Source: a bacterium | Lineage (GTDB): Bacteria > UBA10199 > 2-02-FULL-44-16 > JAAZCA01 | Reading direction: 5' to 3' | DNA length: 64,000 bases | Assembly: GCA_021810905.1 (NCBI GenBank) | Contig: JAJZQH010000005.1 | Location: 163,150-227,149 of the forward strand | Shown: positions 35,458 through 45,206 of the stretch, in pieces | How the letters are laid out: every line of letters begins with the position of its first letter | Position numbering within the stretch: the first letter of the stretch is position 1 | Translations under genes and position numbers: made by a program | The notes under the pieces: generated by a model | What the model was told of the DNA's origin: nothing | Database searches by the model: none | What the model saw: the letters and a program-made list of their open reading frames with translations, nothing else

Positions 35458-36690
35458 CTACTTCCGGCGTCTCCCGCGCCTGCCAAATGGCCTGGGTTTG
35501 AGCTCCACGTAAGGTTCGACGCCGGCCACGCTGCATTTCGGCAGCTCCTGGTGCAGCGTCTCTTCGATCTTCTTCACCATATCCTTCTCCAGCCAGGTGG
35601 CTATGGTGGAGACGAGCCCTTCGGCGTGCATGCGCGCGGTGCGGCCGGCGCGGTGTATGTATTCCTCCACCGTCTGTGGGATGTCGAAGTTGATGATATG
35701 CTGGATATCCGGAATATCGATGCCGCGCGAGGCGATATCCGTTGCCACGAGGATGCGGTGTTCACCGGCGCGAAAGCCTTCGAGTGCGTCCATTCGCTCG
35801 CGCTGCGTGCGGTCGGAGTGGATGTTGGTGACCGGGTGCTTCTCTTTCTCGAGTACGCGGCAGAGCCACTCCGCGTCGACCTTGCGGCGCGTGAACACGA
35901 GCGTGGAGCCGAGTTCCTGGTGGAGGAGCGCGAGCAGGCATTTTTTCTTGTCGCTCTCGTCGACCATGTAGAGGCGATGAGTGATGTTCTCGGCGGCGCG
36001 GCCCTCCGGCAGAATATCTATGCGGATGGGATCGGAGAGGTGCTGTCTTGCCAGCCGCTCGATGGACGGCGGCATGGTGGCGGAGAACATCATCGTGTGG
36101 CGCTTTGAGGGAACCTTCTCGAGGATCCTGTTGAGCTGCGGCAGAAAACCGAGGTCCAGCATGTGGTCGGCCTCGTCGAGCACGAGTTCCTCGATGTGGT
36201 CGAGCCGCACGTTCCTGCGGCCCATGTGGTCCACGAGCCTGCCGGGCGTCGCCACGACTATATCCGGATTGCCCTTCAGTTCGTTCACCTGCGGGCCCAT
36301 CTTCATCCCGCCGATGACGCACGCGGTGGAGAGCCCGTGATGCTTGCCGAAGAGATCGAGAAACGCCTTTGTCTGCAGCGCGATCTCGCGCGTGGGACAT
36401 ATTATGAGCCCGCGCACTCCCTTGCCGTGCTGCAGCCGCGACGCGATGGGGATCACGAATGCAGCGGTCTTTCCTGAACCGGTCTGCGCGAGCCCGATGA
36501 TGTCCTTTCCTTCGAGGGCCGGAGGGATCACGGCGGACTGGATCGGAGTGGGATTGGTAAATCCCACTCGCGTGATTGATTGGAGTATTCCTTCGTCGAG
36601 CCCCAGCGTGTCGAAAGATTGAGCGGTCGTCTCTACAGGATGGCGGCCTATGGTGCTGATATCGTCCTGTTCGGCTTTCTTGGTATGCAT
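35458..36690 (-). CDS. DEAD-box ATP-dependent RNA helicase
   Basis: About 410 residues from ATG 36690; a TTG at 36720 is in frame upstream and neither has a strong ribosome site. Motifs: Q-motif FDTLGLDEGI...TPIQ, AQTGSGKT, PTREIA, DEAD, SAT, LVFTRRK, ATDIASRGID and HRAGRTARM. The short basic tail (PFGRRGRRRK) suits RNA binding. It is a second helicase only about 2 kb from rhlE, but the two differ enough (GTGKT versus GSGKT, different tails) not to be a recent duplication. It is divergent from the DUF488 gene. Confidence 0.9.
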   Translation of the reverse strand: MHTKKAEQDDISTIGRHPVETTAQSFDTLGLDEGILQSITRVGFTNPTPIQSAVIPPALEGKDIIGLAQTGSGKTAAFVIPIASRLQHGKGVRGLIICPTREIALQTKAFLDLFGKHHGLSTACVIGGMKMGPQVNELKGNPDIVVATPGRLVDHMGRRNVRLDHIEELVLDEADHMLDLGFLPQLNRILEKVPSKRHTMMFSATMPPSIERLARQHLSDPIRIDILPEGRAAENITHRLYMVDESDKKKCLLALLHQELGSTLVFTRRKVDAEWLCRVLEKEKHPVTNIHSDRTQRERMDALEGFRAGEHRILVATDIASRGIDIPDIQHIINFDIPQTVEEYIHRAGRTARMHAEGLVSTIATWLEKDMVKKIEETLHQELPKCSVAGVEPYVELKPRPFGRRGRRRK

Positions 36691-36803
36691 GGGCGCAATG
36701 TCTAGTGAAACCCTTGCCAAAGGACAAGCCTATTCATGGACGATGTTTCCAAATTAATGACGATATGGCATTGTTAGCTGTGAATCATGGACAAGGAGGT
36801 CTC

Positions 36804-37367
36804 TTGGCGGCGCGGATATCAAAAGACGTTCCCTTGGTCGTGACAATCGGCCACTCGACGCGCTCGGTAGAGGATTTTCTGGAGATACTCAAGGCCCACG
36901 GCGTCAAATGCGTAGTGGACGTTAGAACGATACCGCGCTCCAGGCATAACCCGCAGTTCAATAAGGAAACGCTGCCGGCCGAACTCAGGAGGAAAAGGAT
37001 CGGCTACAGGCACATGCCGGGGCTTGGCGGTTTGAGAAAACCGCGTCCGGATTCCCCAAACACGGCGTGGCGCAACGCCTCTTTCAGAGGATTTGCCGAT
37101 TACATGCAGACGGATGATTTTGCGCAGAACCTTGCCTGTCTTATCGAGCTCGCGAATAAAAAACAGATAGCCATCATGTGCGCGGAGTCGGTTCCGTGGC
37201 GATGCCACCGCTCACTCATCGCGGATGCACTGCAGGCGCAAGGCATAAGGGTGGAGCACGTCACGGGGCTGGGCGCCAGGCGCGCGCACAAGCGCACGCC
37301 GTGGGCGAGGGTGCGGAAGGGCAGGGTTACATATCCGGCCTCGGCGCTTGCCGGCGCTGGCGCCTAG
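36804..37367 (+). CDS. DUF488 family protein
   Basis: 187 residues from a TTG at 36804, chosen because AAGGAGG ends four bases before it. Family signatures present are TIGHSTRSVEDFLEIL, VDVRTIPRSRHNPQFN, YRHMPGLGGLR and the Cys motif IMCAESVPWRCHRSLIAD, the last of which usually binds metal or forms an active site. Family function is not established; some members occur near DNA-modification or stress genes. The end overlaps the convergent DUF190 gene by 4 bp. Confidence 0.88.
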   Translation: MAARISKDVPLVVTIGHSTRSVEDFLEILKAHGVKCVVDVRTIPRSRHNPQFNKETLPAELRRKRIGYRHMPGLGGLRKPRPDSPNTAWRNASFRGFADYMQTDDFAQNLACLIELANKKQIAIMCAESVPWRCHRSLIADALQAQGIRVEHVTGLGARRAHKRTPWARVRKGRVTYPASALAGAGA

Positions 37368-37711
37368 ATGCCGCCGCCCTTGTGATGGCGGTACGCGATC
37401 ACGTTCGCCTTCTCCAGGGTCACGAGCCCCTCCTCTATCATGGGGTCGATCATCTCTATGAATGTCTGGATGCGATCCGGCCTGTCTACTATTTCGATTA
37501 TGATGGGGAGATCCTCTGAGAGGCGCAGGATCTTCGCGGTGTGTATGCGGCTGTCAGCGCCGAAGCCCATCAACCCCCTGAGCACTGTGGCGCCCGCGAG
37601 GCCCTGGGCGCGCGCTTTTTCTACGATGACTTCATACAGCGGCCTCCCGTCGTGCCGGTCGCTCTCTCCTATGAAAATGCGCAACAGCTGTGCATCTGAC
37701 GGCAGTTGCAT
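37364..37711 (-). CDS. DUF190 protein, CrcB-associated
   Basis: 115 residues, alpha/beta, with the DUF190 features LRIFIGESDRHDGRPLYE, GLAGATVLRGLMGFGADS and LPIIIEIVDRPDRI. The family has a PII-like ferredoxin fold and is very often encoded with CrcB. Start ATG 37711 has AAGGGGG upstream and lies three bases after the crcB stop, so both are in one transcript. A role as a regulator or nucleotide sensor of the fluoride channel is inferred from this pairing. Confidence 0.88.
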   Translation of the reverse strand: MQLPSDAQLLRIFIGESDRHDGRPLYEVIVEKARAQGLAGATVLRGLMGFGADSRIHTAKILRLSEDLPIIIEIVDRPDRIQTFIEMIDPMIEEGLVTLEKANVIAYRHHKGGGI

Positions 37712-37714
37712 GCA

Positions 37715-38101
37715 TCAACCCCCTTTCAGGCTTCGAACTAGCAGGATTCCGCCGGCAAGGCATAATGCGCCGATGACGTTCTGCAGCACGAGGTTTTTTA
37801 CCGCGGCCAGGATTTCCGAGCTGCGCGCAAGTTCCGCAGTCTCAAGCATGAGCGATGAAAATGTGGTGAATGCGCCGAAAAAGCCGATGAGCACGATCGT
37901 TCTCATCCCGCCGCTGATCTCGAGATGGTATTCGGCAAGTGCCCAGAAAGAGCCCGTGAGCAGGCATCCTATGGCGTTGACGAGGAGCGTGCCCCAGGGA
38001 AATTCGGCGCCGGTGAAGCGGTACACCGCACCCGCCAATGCATAGCGGGCAATGGTGCCTGCGAAACCGGCGATGCCCAAAGCGATGAGTTTGGAAAACA
38101 C
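37715..38101 (-). CDS. crcB: Fluoride ion channel CrcB/Fluc
   Basis: 128 residues, four membrane segments, dual-topology fluoride exporter. Signatures are GFAGTIARYAL, FPWGTLLVNAIGCLLTGSF (with the conserved Asn) and IGFFGAFTTFSSLMLE (with the Phe pair and TTFSS). GTG start 38101 has CAGGAG upstream. I looked for a fluoride riboswitch in the 71 bp upstream and did not see its conserved core. Detoxifies fluoride. Confidence 0.92.
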   Translation of the reverse strand: MFSKLIALGIAGFAGTIARYALAGAVYRFTGAEFPWGTLLVNAIGCLLTGSFWALAEYHLEISGGMRTIVLIGFFGAFTTFSSLMLETAELARSSEILAAVKNLVLQNVIGALCLAGGILLVRSLKGG

Positions 38102-38172
38102 GACGTCTCCTGTCGTACAAGATCGACCGCGACGGGCCGATGCTCATCCTGCGTCCGGAAGAGGTGGTTGAC

Positions 38173-38616
38173 CTACGAGGATTCATCCTCCGAAACCCTG
38201 CACTGCGCCTTCATCTCTTTGCATACCATCAGTATTCCGTCTACCACGAGCGGAGTGGCGTCTGCCTTGGAGCCGGGGGCGCCCGAACTCACTACGATTT
38301 CGCTGAGCTTCTCCTCGACGCCATTCACCTTGATCGTGGCGGTACGTCCTCCGTCGGAGAATTCTATCGTGCGCGACTTGTCGCTGTGGCGGACGATCGA
38401 TAGTTTGTCGTTTCCCTTGATGGAATTCATCGCGGCGCCGTAGACCTTGTCCGCCGGCGCCTCGAGGATAACTGTCGCAATGTCATTGCCCTGTCCCTGC
38501 ATCTTGTGAATGACGCCCATCGCCTTCCTGGCGACGAAGACCCACTGGGCATTTGCCGTCGATGAAGCGAGGATGATAAGCGCTAAAATAACGGCGATCA
38601 ATTTGAAGTTTTTCAT
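38173..38616 (-). CDS. Small secreted protein
   Basis: 147 residues. GGAGA before the ATG; signal peptide MKNFKLIAVILALIILASST with cleavage after NA-Q. Mature part: TVILEAPADKVYGAAMNSI, SDKSRTIEFSDGGRTATIKV and two Cys near the end (VCKEMKAQCRV). This resembles small periplasmic beta-alpha proteins that bind a ligand or partner, but no family can be named with confidence. Same direction and 13 bp after the glycine-zipper protein gene. Confidence 0.75.
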   Translation of the reverse strand: MKNFKLIAVILALIILASSTANAQWVFVARKAMGVIHKMQGQGNDIATVILEAPADKVYGAAMNSIKGNDKLSIVRHSDKSRTIEFSDGGRTATIKVNGVEEKLSEIVVSSGAPGSKADATPLVVDGILMVCKEMKAQCRVSEDESS

Positions 38617-38629
38617 CTTTTCTCCGGAG

Positions 38630-39121
38630 TCACTTTACCGTGTAACCGCGTCCCTCGAGACAAGCGGAGTACGCCTTGTCGTAAGTTGCGAGCTTTTGCT
38701 GTTTCTGCGACTGGGCCTGCTGCTCGGCCTCTTTGCCTTCGCGCCTCTCCTCGCGCTGCTTCATGCCGCCGCGCATCCCGCCGGTCGTGGCTCCGATGGC
38801 CGCGCCCTTGCCAGCATCTCCCGCGATCGCGCCGATTGCCGCACCGCCTGCCGCGCCGCGCGCGCCGCCGCGGACGCGCTGCCCGCTCTGCGTGGAAGAG
38901 CCGGCCTGTGTCGTGGATTCGTTTGCAAGCGCGACCGGGTCCACGCCCGTCTCTTTGGTCGCCCACTGGCTGCACTCGGCCTTGTCCTTGCTCATCTTCG
39001 TATCGCTCTGTCCCTTCGCGGGATAGACGACGAGCCCGGACGCTGCAGCGCCTGCCGCTACCAGACAGGTCGCGATTGAAAACGACCATATCATTATAAG
39101 AGTGATCGATTTGTGCTTCAT
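38630..39121 (-). CDS. Exported glycine-zipper protein
   Basis: 163 residues from ATG 39121, with GGAGG four bases upstream. The signal peptide/anchor covers residues 6-28. A glycine zipper near residues 86-120 (GGARGAAGGAAIGAIAGDAG and on) can pack in membranes, followed by a Gln/Glu/Lys-rich coil and the typical end AYSACLEGRGYTVK. Proteins with this order are widespread in deltaproteobacteria-like genomes as envelope proteins of unknown role. Confidence 0.8.
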   Translation of the reverse strand: MKHKSITLIMIWSFSIATCLVAAGAAASGLVVYPAKGQSDTKMSKDKAECSQWATKETGVDPVALANESTTQAGSSTQSGQRVRGGARGAAGGAAIGAIAGDAGKGAAIGATTGGMRGGMKQREERREGKEAEQQAQSQKQQKLATYDKAYSACLEGRGYTVK

Positions 39122-39183
39122 ATCCCCTCCGGTTAATGTGTTGCGCAATTATACTATCAAGCATGGCCGTGGCAACTTGCAAC

Positions 39184-41139
39184 TTACTCATACCTCAGCG
39201 CTTCTATAGGATTCAAGAACGACGCCTTCCTTGCCGGGTAGAGGCCGAATACAATTCCGATGGACACGGAGAAGAAGAAGGCGAGGAAGACGGCTGCAGC
39301 TGAAATGGAAGTCGACCAGCCTGAGACCGCCGCCATGATCGCGGTTACGGCCCAGCCGAGTACGATGCCGATGACGCCTCCACACACGCTCACGACGATC
39401 GCTTCCGCGAGGAACTGTGAAAGGATATCGAATCTTCGCGCGCCGATCGCCTTGCGGAGTCCTATCTCGCGCGTCCGCTCAGTCACGGAGACGAGCATGA
39501 TGTTCATGATGCCGATGCCGCCCACGAGCAGCGAGATAGCTGCGATGCACGCGAGCAATAGCGACATGGTGCGGCTGCTCTGGGAGAGGGCCTCCTTGAT
39601 ATCGGCCATGTTCCTTATATCGAAGGCATCCTGCCGCTGAGAGGGCGGCACCCTGTGCCGCGACATCATGAGCTGCATGAGCAGCTTTTGCGCGCTGTCG
39701 ATATCCTCGGGATTTTCCACCTCAACGTCTATGGAATCGACGTAATCCTTGCCGAACAGCCTGTGCATCGCCGTGAGCAGAGGGATGATGATGATGTCGT
39801 CGCGGTCTCTGAAGCCGGTGGCGCCTTTTGTCGGCAGTACGCCGATGACGCGGAAATTGACCTTGTTGATCTTGATCATCTCGCCGATGGGGTTCTCGTC
39901 GCCGAAGAGCTGGCGCTCGACGGTGGTGCCGATGACGGCGACGAGGCTGCGCTGGCGGTTCTCATCTTCGGTGAAGAACCGGCCGATATCCGGCTCGGAA
40001 GCGTGCATGGGTGCGTACGAGGGCGCCACGCCCATGACCTGCGTATTCCAGTTTTTGTCTTCATATGTCACCTGGCCCCGTCCGTTGACCGTGGGCGCCG
40101 CGTCTTTGACGGAGGGGATTTCATTGACGATGCTCTCCGCATCCTCAAGCGTGAGCCTCGTGGTGGCGCCAGTCTCAAGCGCGACTCCGCCGATGTGCAC
40201 TGCGCCCGGTCTCAGCATGAGCAGGTTGGAACCCAGGGAGGAGAGCTGCTGCTCTATCGCCTTCTGCGCGCCGCTACCCAGCGCCATCATCGCCACGACC
40301 GCTGCGACGCCGATGAGGATGCCCAGCATGGAGAGCCCGGTGCGCGCCTTGTTGGCGGCAAGCGTTTTGAACCCCTGGTGAAAGTGAGCCCATATCTCGG
40401 AGGGCTTGAAGCCGTTCGTCGCAGCAACTGAAGGAGCAGCGTGCTGGCATTCCGGAACCTGGGTTTTCGGGCTCAACCTCTCGTCGGATTGGATCTCGCC
40501 GTCGCGCATTTTTATCAGGCGCTTCGCCTGCCGTCCGATATCCTCTTCGTGCGTGACGAGCACGATGGTAATTCCTTCGTCGTTGAGTTTCTTCAGCGCG
40601 TCGATGATCTCCTGCGCGCTCGCGGAATCCAGGTTGCCCGTAGGTTCATCCGCCAGGATTATCCTGGGGCCGTTGACGAGTGAGCGCGCTATGGCCACGC
40701 GCTGCTGTTGGCCGCCGGAGAGTTCGTTCGGCTTGTGATTGATCCTGCCGCCGATGCCGACGCGATCGAGCAGCTCCTGCGCCTTGTGCATATCGACGTA
40801 CTGTTTCGTATAGATGAGCGGCAGCGCCGCGTTTTCCAAAGCCGTCATCCTGGGCAGGAGGTGAAACTGCTGGAAGACGAAGCCGACCACCTCGCGCCTG
40901 AGAACCGCGAGTTCGTCCTCGCCGAGGTTCGCAATCTCGTTTCCGTCGAGAGAGTATGATCCGGAATCCGGGACGTCGAGAAGCCCCAGGATATGCATCA
41001 GCGTGGATTTTCCGGAGCCGGACGCGCCCATGATGGCGAGAAATTCCCCGTCGTCGATCTTGAGGGAGACGCCGCGCAGCGCGTGCACCGCTGTTTCACC
41101 CATTTGATAGGACTTGGTGATGTCTTTCAGCTCGATCAT
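39184..41139 (-). CDS. macB: MacB-type ABC transporter: ATPase-permease fusion
   Basis: 651 residues. Residues 1-225 form a LolD/MacB ATPase: Walker [11 protein letters not shown]-loop [10 protein letters not shown], signature LSGGQQQR, Walker [14 protein letters not shown]. Residues about 255-651 form the MacB permease: membrane segment at 270-295 ([20 protein letters not shown]), a large periplasmic domain, then three segments near the end with [25 protein letters not shown]. It uses ATP in the inner membrane to drive efflux of macrolides, peptides or lipids through MacA and TolC. The upstream macA overlaps by 4 bp. Confidence 0.92.
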   Translation of the reverse strand: MIELKDITKSYQMGETAVHALRGVSLKIDDGEFLAIMGASGSGKSTLMHILGLLDVPDSGSYSLDGNEIANLGEDELAVLRREVVGFVFQQFHLLPRMTALENAALPLIYTKQYVDMHKAQELLDRVGIGGRINHKPNELSGGQQQRVAIARSLVNGPRIILADEPTGNLDSASAQEIIDALKKLNDEGITIVLVTHEEDIGRQAKRLIKMRDGEIQSDERLSPKTQVPECQHAAPSVAATNGFKPSEIWAHFHQGFKTLAANKARTGLSMLGILIGVAAVVAMMALGSGAQKAIEQQLSSLGSNLLMLRPGAVHIGGVALETGATTRLTLEDAESIVNEIPSVKDAAPTVNGRGQVTYEDKNWNTQVMGVAPSYAPMHASEPDIGRFFTEDENRQRSLVAVIGTTVERQLFGDENPIGEMIKINKVNFRVIGVLPTKGATGFRDRDDIIIIPLLTAMHRLFGKDYVDSIDVEVENPEDIDSAQKLLMQLMMSRHRVPPSQRQDAFDIRNMADIKEALSQSSRTMSLLLACIAAISLLVGGIGIMNIMLVSVTERTREIGLRKAIGARRFDILSQFLAEAIVVSVCGGVIGIVLGWAVTAIMAAVSGWSTSISAAAVFLAFFFSVSIGIVFGLYPARKASFLNPIEALRYE

Positions 41140-42122
41140 TTTGCCGGTGTTCTCCGTGGGCCGAACGGCGAGAAGGGGTTGGATCCGCCGGCGTTCGCAC
41201 GCTCTTTTGTCTGTGGAACGAGCACGACGTCGCCTTGCGCGAGGCCCGATACTATTTCGACGAGCTTTCCGTTGCTGACGCCCGTCCCGACCTCCTTGTC
41301 CTCAGGTTTCCCGCTCATGCTCGTGGACGGCACGAGCACATAGTGGTGTCCGTCCTTGTTTCTCACGGCGTTGGTGGGCAGCATCAGGATGTCTTTTTTT
41401 GATTCCACCTGAAAACTCACGTTGGCGGTCATGCCGCTGCGCATGAAAACCGGGGTATTTTCCGGCAACACGTCCACTATGTAGGTCGTGACGTTGTTGA
41501 CGGTCGTGGCGTCGAACGCGATCTTGTCCACGCTCGAGGGGATATCGCTCTCCGGATAGGCGTCGAGGATTACGTCCGCAGGCTGTTTCAATTTGATCTC
41601 GGCGATATCGGTTTCGTCCACCTGCGCCTTGACCGTGAGGCGGTCGGACATGACCAGAACCGCCTCCTGCGTGGTGAAGCTCTGACCCGGCTCCACGCTT
41701 CTGAGAATGATTGTGCCGTCGATGGGCGCAAGGATGGGCGTGGGGCGGTAGAAGCCCTCCCATCGCTGGAGCTCATCCTGACCTCGCGCCCGTGCGGCAT
41801 CCAGCAGCGCCGCCCTCTCGCTGGAACTCATCAGGACGAGGACTTGTCCCTTTTTGACGCGCTCTCCTTCATTCACGAGCACCTGCTCGACCCTCCCCGC
41901 GATGGGAGGCTTGATCTCGAGACGGTTTTCAGGCTGCACCGTGCCCGTGCTGAGAATAGTCACATCGATGTCGCCTCGTTCAACCGCTATCGGTTTATAT
42001 GTCACGGTCCCGTTTGAGGAGCGATGCGCGATCAGAATGACTGCCGTTGCGACGATCGCCACAGCAACACCAGCCCAGATGAACCATCTTCTTTTTTTGC
42101 GAGGCTTCTCCTCGAATTTCAT
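41136..42122 (-). CDS. macA: MacA-like periplasmic adaptor (HlyD/RND type)
   Basis: 328 residues. N-terminal membrane anchor at 12-32, then a lipoyl/beta-barrel adaptor: STGTVQPENRLEIKPPIAGRV, NEGERVKKGQVLVLM, ILAPIDGTIILRSVEPGQSF, a barrel domain and a C-terminal membrane-proximal domain. The alpha-helical hairpin is unusually short, about 35 residues between the lipoyl halves. The adaptor may therefore reach TolC differently from E. coli MacA. It overlaps both neighbours by 4 bp, forming a tolC-macA-macB operon. Confidence 0.88.
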   Translation of the reverse strand: MKFEEKPRKKRRWFIWAGVAVAIVATAVILIAHRSSNGTVTYKPIAVERGDIDVTILSTGTVQPENRLEIKPPIAGRVEQVLVNEGERVKKGQVLVLMSSSERAALLDAARARGQDELQRWEGFYRPTPILAPIDGTIILRSVEPGQSFTTQEAVLVMSDRLTVKAQVDETDIAEIKLKQPADVILDAYPESDIPSSVDKIAFDATTVNNVTTYIVDVLPENTPVFMRSGMTANVSFQVESKKDILMLPTNAVRNKDGHHYVLVPSTSMSGKPEDKEVGTGVSNGKLVEIVSGLAQGDVVLVPQTKERANAGGSNPFSPFGPRRTPAK

Positions 42123-43429
42123 TGAACAATTCCTTTCCCTGCAGCCAGTTCCCAGTTCGCCTCAGCCAGGATCCTGTCCCTCTCGCTCAACAGATACGTC
42201 TTCTCTTTGGTGATAAGATCGTTTTCGATGATGTCCCAGTCCTCAAACGAGAGCAGGCCGTTGTTGTACTTGCTCCTAGCGATTTCTGCACGAACCTCCG
42301 CAGCTTCCACAAACGCCTTGTCCACCTTGAGCTTTTCGATGGCCTCGCTGTAATTCTTGAACGCCTTCCTGAGATCGGGCTGCAGCTGCTGATCCACGCT
42401 CATCCGCTGAAAGGTCGAGGATGCATATTGAGCCGCTGCGCTCTTCAGGTCGTAGTAATCCTTGCCGCCGGCGAAGATGGGGAGCGAGAGGTTTAGCATG
42501 AAAGAACGGCGCGAAGCGTTCGGGAAGCTGTTGTTGCCCTGTGCCGATACGGTTCCGGTGAGGTCAAGGCTTGGATAGAAATTCGAGCGCGCGAGCGTCA
42601 CGCCCACTTCGTTCACGCGCTCCTCAGCGACGCTCTGACGGTGCTTTGGAGTCTCCGGCGCGATTTGCCTGTAATCGGGTTCGGCCCCCGGTTCTGCAAG
42701 AGGAATTCCGCCTGATATTTCGATATCAGTGGAGCTGTCTACGCCCAGCACCCTCGCGAGCTGCTCGCGCGAGACGTCAATGGAGTCGCGGGCCACGATC
42801 TTGTCGTACTTCGCCTGGCCGAGGAGGGCGTTCGCGAGCATGACCGAGCCCTTGTTCTCTATTCCGCCCTCGAAGTGCAGCTCGACGAGTTCGGCATTTT
42901 CCTTGCGCCTTTCGATGATCTTCTCCGTGAGTTGCAGGTATTTCTGCGAGTACATGAGATTTGCAAACGCAGATTTCAGGTCAAAGCTCACCTGGACCTT
43001 TGTCGCGTCGAGTGTGGCGCTCGAGAGGTCGGTATTCGCGACCCCCTGGTCTACGAGTGATGCGTCATAAAAGCCTGAGAAGATATTCTGCGAGAGCGAT
43101 ATTGAGGCGGATGATGTGGAGTTGTCGCCTGCCGGAACGTTTAGCGGCACTCCCCCCAGCTGGGAGAAAGAATAACTGTTGCCGCGGTTGACGTTGAAAT
43201 CTGCCGATATCTGCGGCAGAAAGCCGCTGTACGCCGCTTTGGCCAGATGTTTTGCCGATTCCAACTGCTCCCTGGAGGCCTTGATGTCGGTGTTGTTCTT
43301 TATCGTCCTGTTGACGCAGTCCTGCCAGGTCATGATCTCTGCGGCGCAGGCGGACGAGAGCCGGCAGACGAACACCGCGAGTACCGCGAGGAATAGGGAG
43401 GTCTGCTTCATTATATTGGTAGCCTTCAT
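42119..43429 (-). CDS. tolC: TolC-family outer-membrane channel
   Basis: 436 residues with a signal peptide (MKQTSLFLAVLAVFVCRLSS, cleavage after ACA). Two OEP repeats: WQDCVNRTIKNNTDIKASRE with a helix-rich body, and a second half with LARSNFYPSLDLTG and INPF-like LPIFAGGKDYYD. TolC trimers form the outer-membrane exit duct. A second ATG at 43411 is possible and ribosome sites are weak for both. First gene of the efflux operon; the 219 bp upstream contain no gene. Confidence 0.88.
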   Translation of the reverse strand: MKATNIMKQTSLFLAVLAVFVCRLSSACAAEIMTWQDCVNRTIKNNTDIKASREQLESAKHLAKAAYSGFLPQISADFNVNRGNSYSFSQLGGVPLNVPAGDNSTSSASISLSQNIFSGFYDASLVDQGVANTDLSSATLDATKVQVSFDLKSAFANLMYSQKYLQLTEKIIERRKENAELVELHFEGGIENKGSVMLANALLGQAKYDKIVARDSIDVSREQLARVLGVDSSTDIEISGGIPLAEPGAEPDYRQIAPETPKHRQSVAEERVNEVGVTLARSNFYPSLDLTGTVSAQGNNSFPNASRRSFMLNLSLPIFAGGKDYYDLKSAAAQYASSTFQRMSVDQQLQPDLRKAFKNYSEAIEKLKVDKAFVEAAEVRAEIARSKYNNGLLSFEDWDIIENDLITKEKTYLLSERDRILAEANWELAAGKGIVQ

Positions 43430-43648
43430 AATCGTGCAGAAGGTTCGGCTTACGACTGATTAAACATGGAACTATGGCACGACGGCGCGGGAGCCTAGGC
43501 CAAGCCGTAGTATCGTACAAGAAAAAATATGATGGGCGATTTTGAACGCGGCAGCTCCTTTGGAGTTGTTTTCGCGAGACGGAAGTGATTTCCTTGTTGC
43601 CTGCTGCTGCAAATATCATGGACTTGAACAACTGAGGCTGGAGAATCA

Positions 43649-44059
43649 ATGAATCTGCTTCCGATCCTCATCATAGAAATTGGGGGTTTCGTCGTCGTGG
43701 CGGTTGCGATATGGCTTGACGAGCTGTTCAACGTCCCGCACCGCCTCTTCGGCGCGCCGCTCTCCAACTTCAACCTGCACGAGGCGGGCTTTGAGAGCCT
43801 TGCCGTGCTTCTCCTTGGAGCGGTCGTAACTCTCATCACATGGCGGCTGATGAAGAGAATATCGCAGTTGGAGGAACTGCTTCCGATTTGCATGTTCTGC
43901 AAGCGCATCCGAAAGCCTGACGCGGATCCGTACGAGCAGGCGTCGTGGGAGCCGGTCGAACAATACATAAACGAGCGCACGGGCGCGCGTTTTTCGCACG
44001 GCTTCTGTCCCGAGTGCGGGATGAAGCACTATGGCGAAGTGATGAGGGACGACAAGTGA
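43649..44059 (+). CDS. Membrane protein with C-terminal zinc-ribbon-like domain
   Basis: 136 residues. Two membrane segments (residues 4-24 and 48-66) are followed by the cytosolic motif LLPICMFCKRIRKP...W..VEQYI and HGFCPECGMKHYGE, with Cys pairs CxxC and CxxC. This C-terminal module is common at the end of PAS or GAF signalling proteins and response regulators. Here it is attached to a membrane anchor with no sensor domain. GGAG precedes the ATG. It heads a compact three-gene run ending in the MtfA-like peptidase. Confidence 0.8.
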   Translation: MNLLPILIIEIGGFVVVAVAIWLDELFNVPHRLFGAPLSNFNLHEAGFESLAVLLLGAVVTLITWRLMKRISQLEELLPICMFCKRIRKPDADPYEQASWEPVEQYINERTGARFSHGFCPECGMKHYGEVMRDDK

Positions 44060-44069
44060 GGAGGGCGGG

Positions 44070-44294
44070 ATGCTGCTGATAGCCGTCGGCATGCTTTATT
44101 GGGACGTCTTCATAAGCCTCGTGGGACTTGCGTTCTTCATCTACGGAAAGAAGCGGCCGGATATTCCCGCGCTCGCAGCAGGTGTAGTGCTGATGATTTA
44201 TCCGTACTTCGTGAACTCAATCGGATGGAGCATCGCCGCAGGCGCGGGCGTAGTCGCTCTGTATTTTTTCCTCAAACGCTTCGTCAGGATCTGA
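44070..44294 (+). CDS. Small membrane protein
   Basis: 74 residues, mostly hydrophobic, with three likely membrane segments (2-24, 31-47, 51-70) and a basic end (LKRFVRI). GGAGG lies upstream of the ATG. It lies 10 bp after the zinc-ribbon membrane protein and 3 bp before the MtfA-like gene, so co-expression is very likely. No family recognised. Confidence 0.75.
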   Translation: MLLIAVGMLYWDVFISLVGLAFFIYGKKRPDIPALAAGVVLMIYPYFVNSIGWSIAAGAGVVALYFFLKRFVRI

Positions 44295-44297
44295 CCG

Positions 44298-45128
44298 ATG
44301 GACATCGTACTTGCGGCGCTCGTGGTCATCCCACTGCTCATCGTCGCACGCTGGCTGCGGCAAAACCGCCGCAGGCGCGGGCTCATGTCGAAGCCGCTTC
44401 CGCCGGAGTGGATCGAGCTGATGCGAAAAAGTGTGGCGCTCTATCGCATACTCCCTGAGTCGCTCAAGTCCGAGCTGCACGGTCGTATCAACGTGCTCAT
44501 GGACGAGAAGACGTTTGAGGGATGCGGCGGCTTTGAAATAACCGACGAAGTCAAAGTGGTAATTGCAGCGCAGGCCTGCATACTGCTGCTCAACAGAAAA
44601 GCCTCATATTTTCCGAGCGTCGACGCGATACTCGTCTATCCGAGCGCTTATTTTGCCGAGCAGGCGCATCCGCTGGGTCCGGTGCAGATAAAGGAGCGGA
44701 ACGTGCGGCTGGGCGAATCATGGGTCCAAGGACTCGTGGTGCTGGCGTGGGACCATGTGGAGCAGAAGTTTCTGGACGTGCGGGGAGGACACAACGTCGT
44801 GCTGCATGAATTCGCGCATCAGCTGGATCAGGAGGACGGACGAAGCGACGGCACACCCGTCATCAAGGGACGCGAGGCATTGGGCGCATGGGTGCGCGTG
44901 ATGAGCCGCGAATTTACGGCGCTGCGCGAGAAGGCGGCCCGCGGAGAGTGGGACGTGCTGGATGCATACGGCGCCACGAATGAAGCCGAATTCTTCGCCG
45001 TGGCGACAGAGACGTTTTTCGAAAAACCACGCGAGTTCATGGCCGCGCATCCGGAAATGTACGAACAGCTCAAGTCCTTCTATCGCCTGGACCCGGAGCA
45101 GTGGCAGGCCGTGAACCATGAACCGTGA
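44298..45128 (+). CDS. MtfA-like zinc metallopeptidase (family M90)
   Basis: 276 residues. HEFAH (170-174) is the zinc-binding HExxH, with VVLHEFAHQLDQEDG typical of family M90. A downstream helix with NEAEFFAVATETFFEKP supplies the third zinc ligand (Glu). In E. coli MtfA binds the repressor Mlc and affects the glucose PTS. Unlike E. coli MtfA, this protein begins with a membrane segment (residues 3-20), so it is probably membrane-anchored, in keeping with the two membrane proteins encoded before it. Confidence 0.88.
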   Translation: MDIVLAALVVIPLLIVARWLRQNRRRRGLMSKPLPPEWIELMRKSVALYRILPESLKSELHGRINVLMDEKTFEGCGGFEITDEVKVVIAAQACILLLNRKASYFPSVDAILVYPSAYFAEQAHPLGPVQIKERNVRLGESWVQGLVVLAWDHVEQKFLDVRGGHNVVLHEFAHQLDQEDGRSDGTPVIKGREALGAWVRVMSREFTALREKAARGEWDVLDAYGATNEAEFFAVATETFFEKPREFMAAHPEMYEQLKSFYRLDPEQWQAVNHEP

Positions 45129-45206
45129 AAATCCTGTAGAGGATTTCGTCTTGCCATCCTTCCGTAAAGTGGATAACTTGCGCGCACTTAGGGAAAGGAG
45201 CCATCC

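Noticed and set aside
33435..36690. Recent tandem duplication of DEAD-box helicases
   Set aside because: The two proteins differ in Q-motif region, motif I, tails and orientation; more likely separate paralogues.
38102..38172. Fluoride riboswitch upstream of crcB
   Set aside because: The conserved core (GATG...CTGATG..CCTAC-like) is not present in the 71-bp gap.
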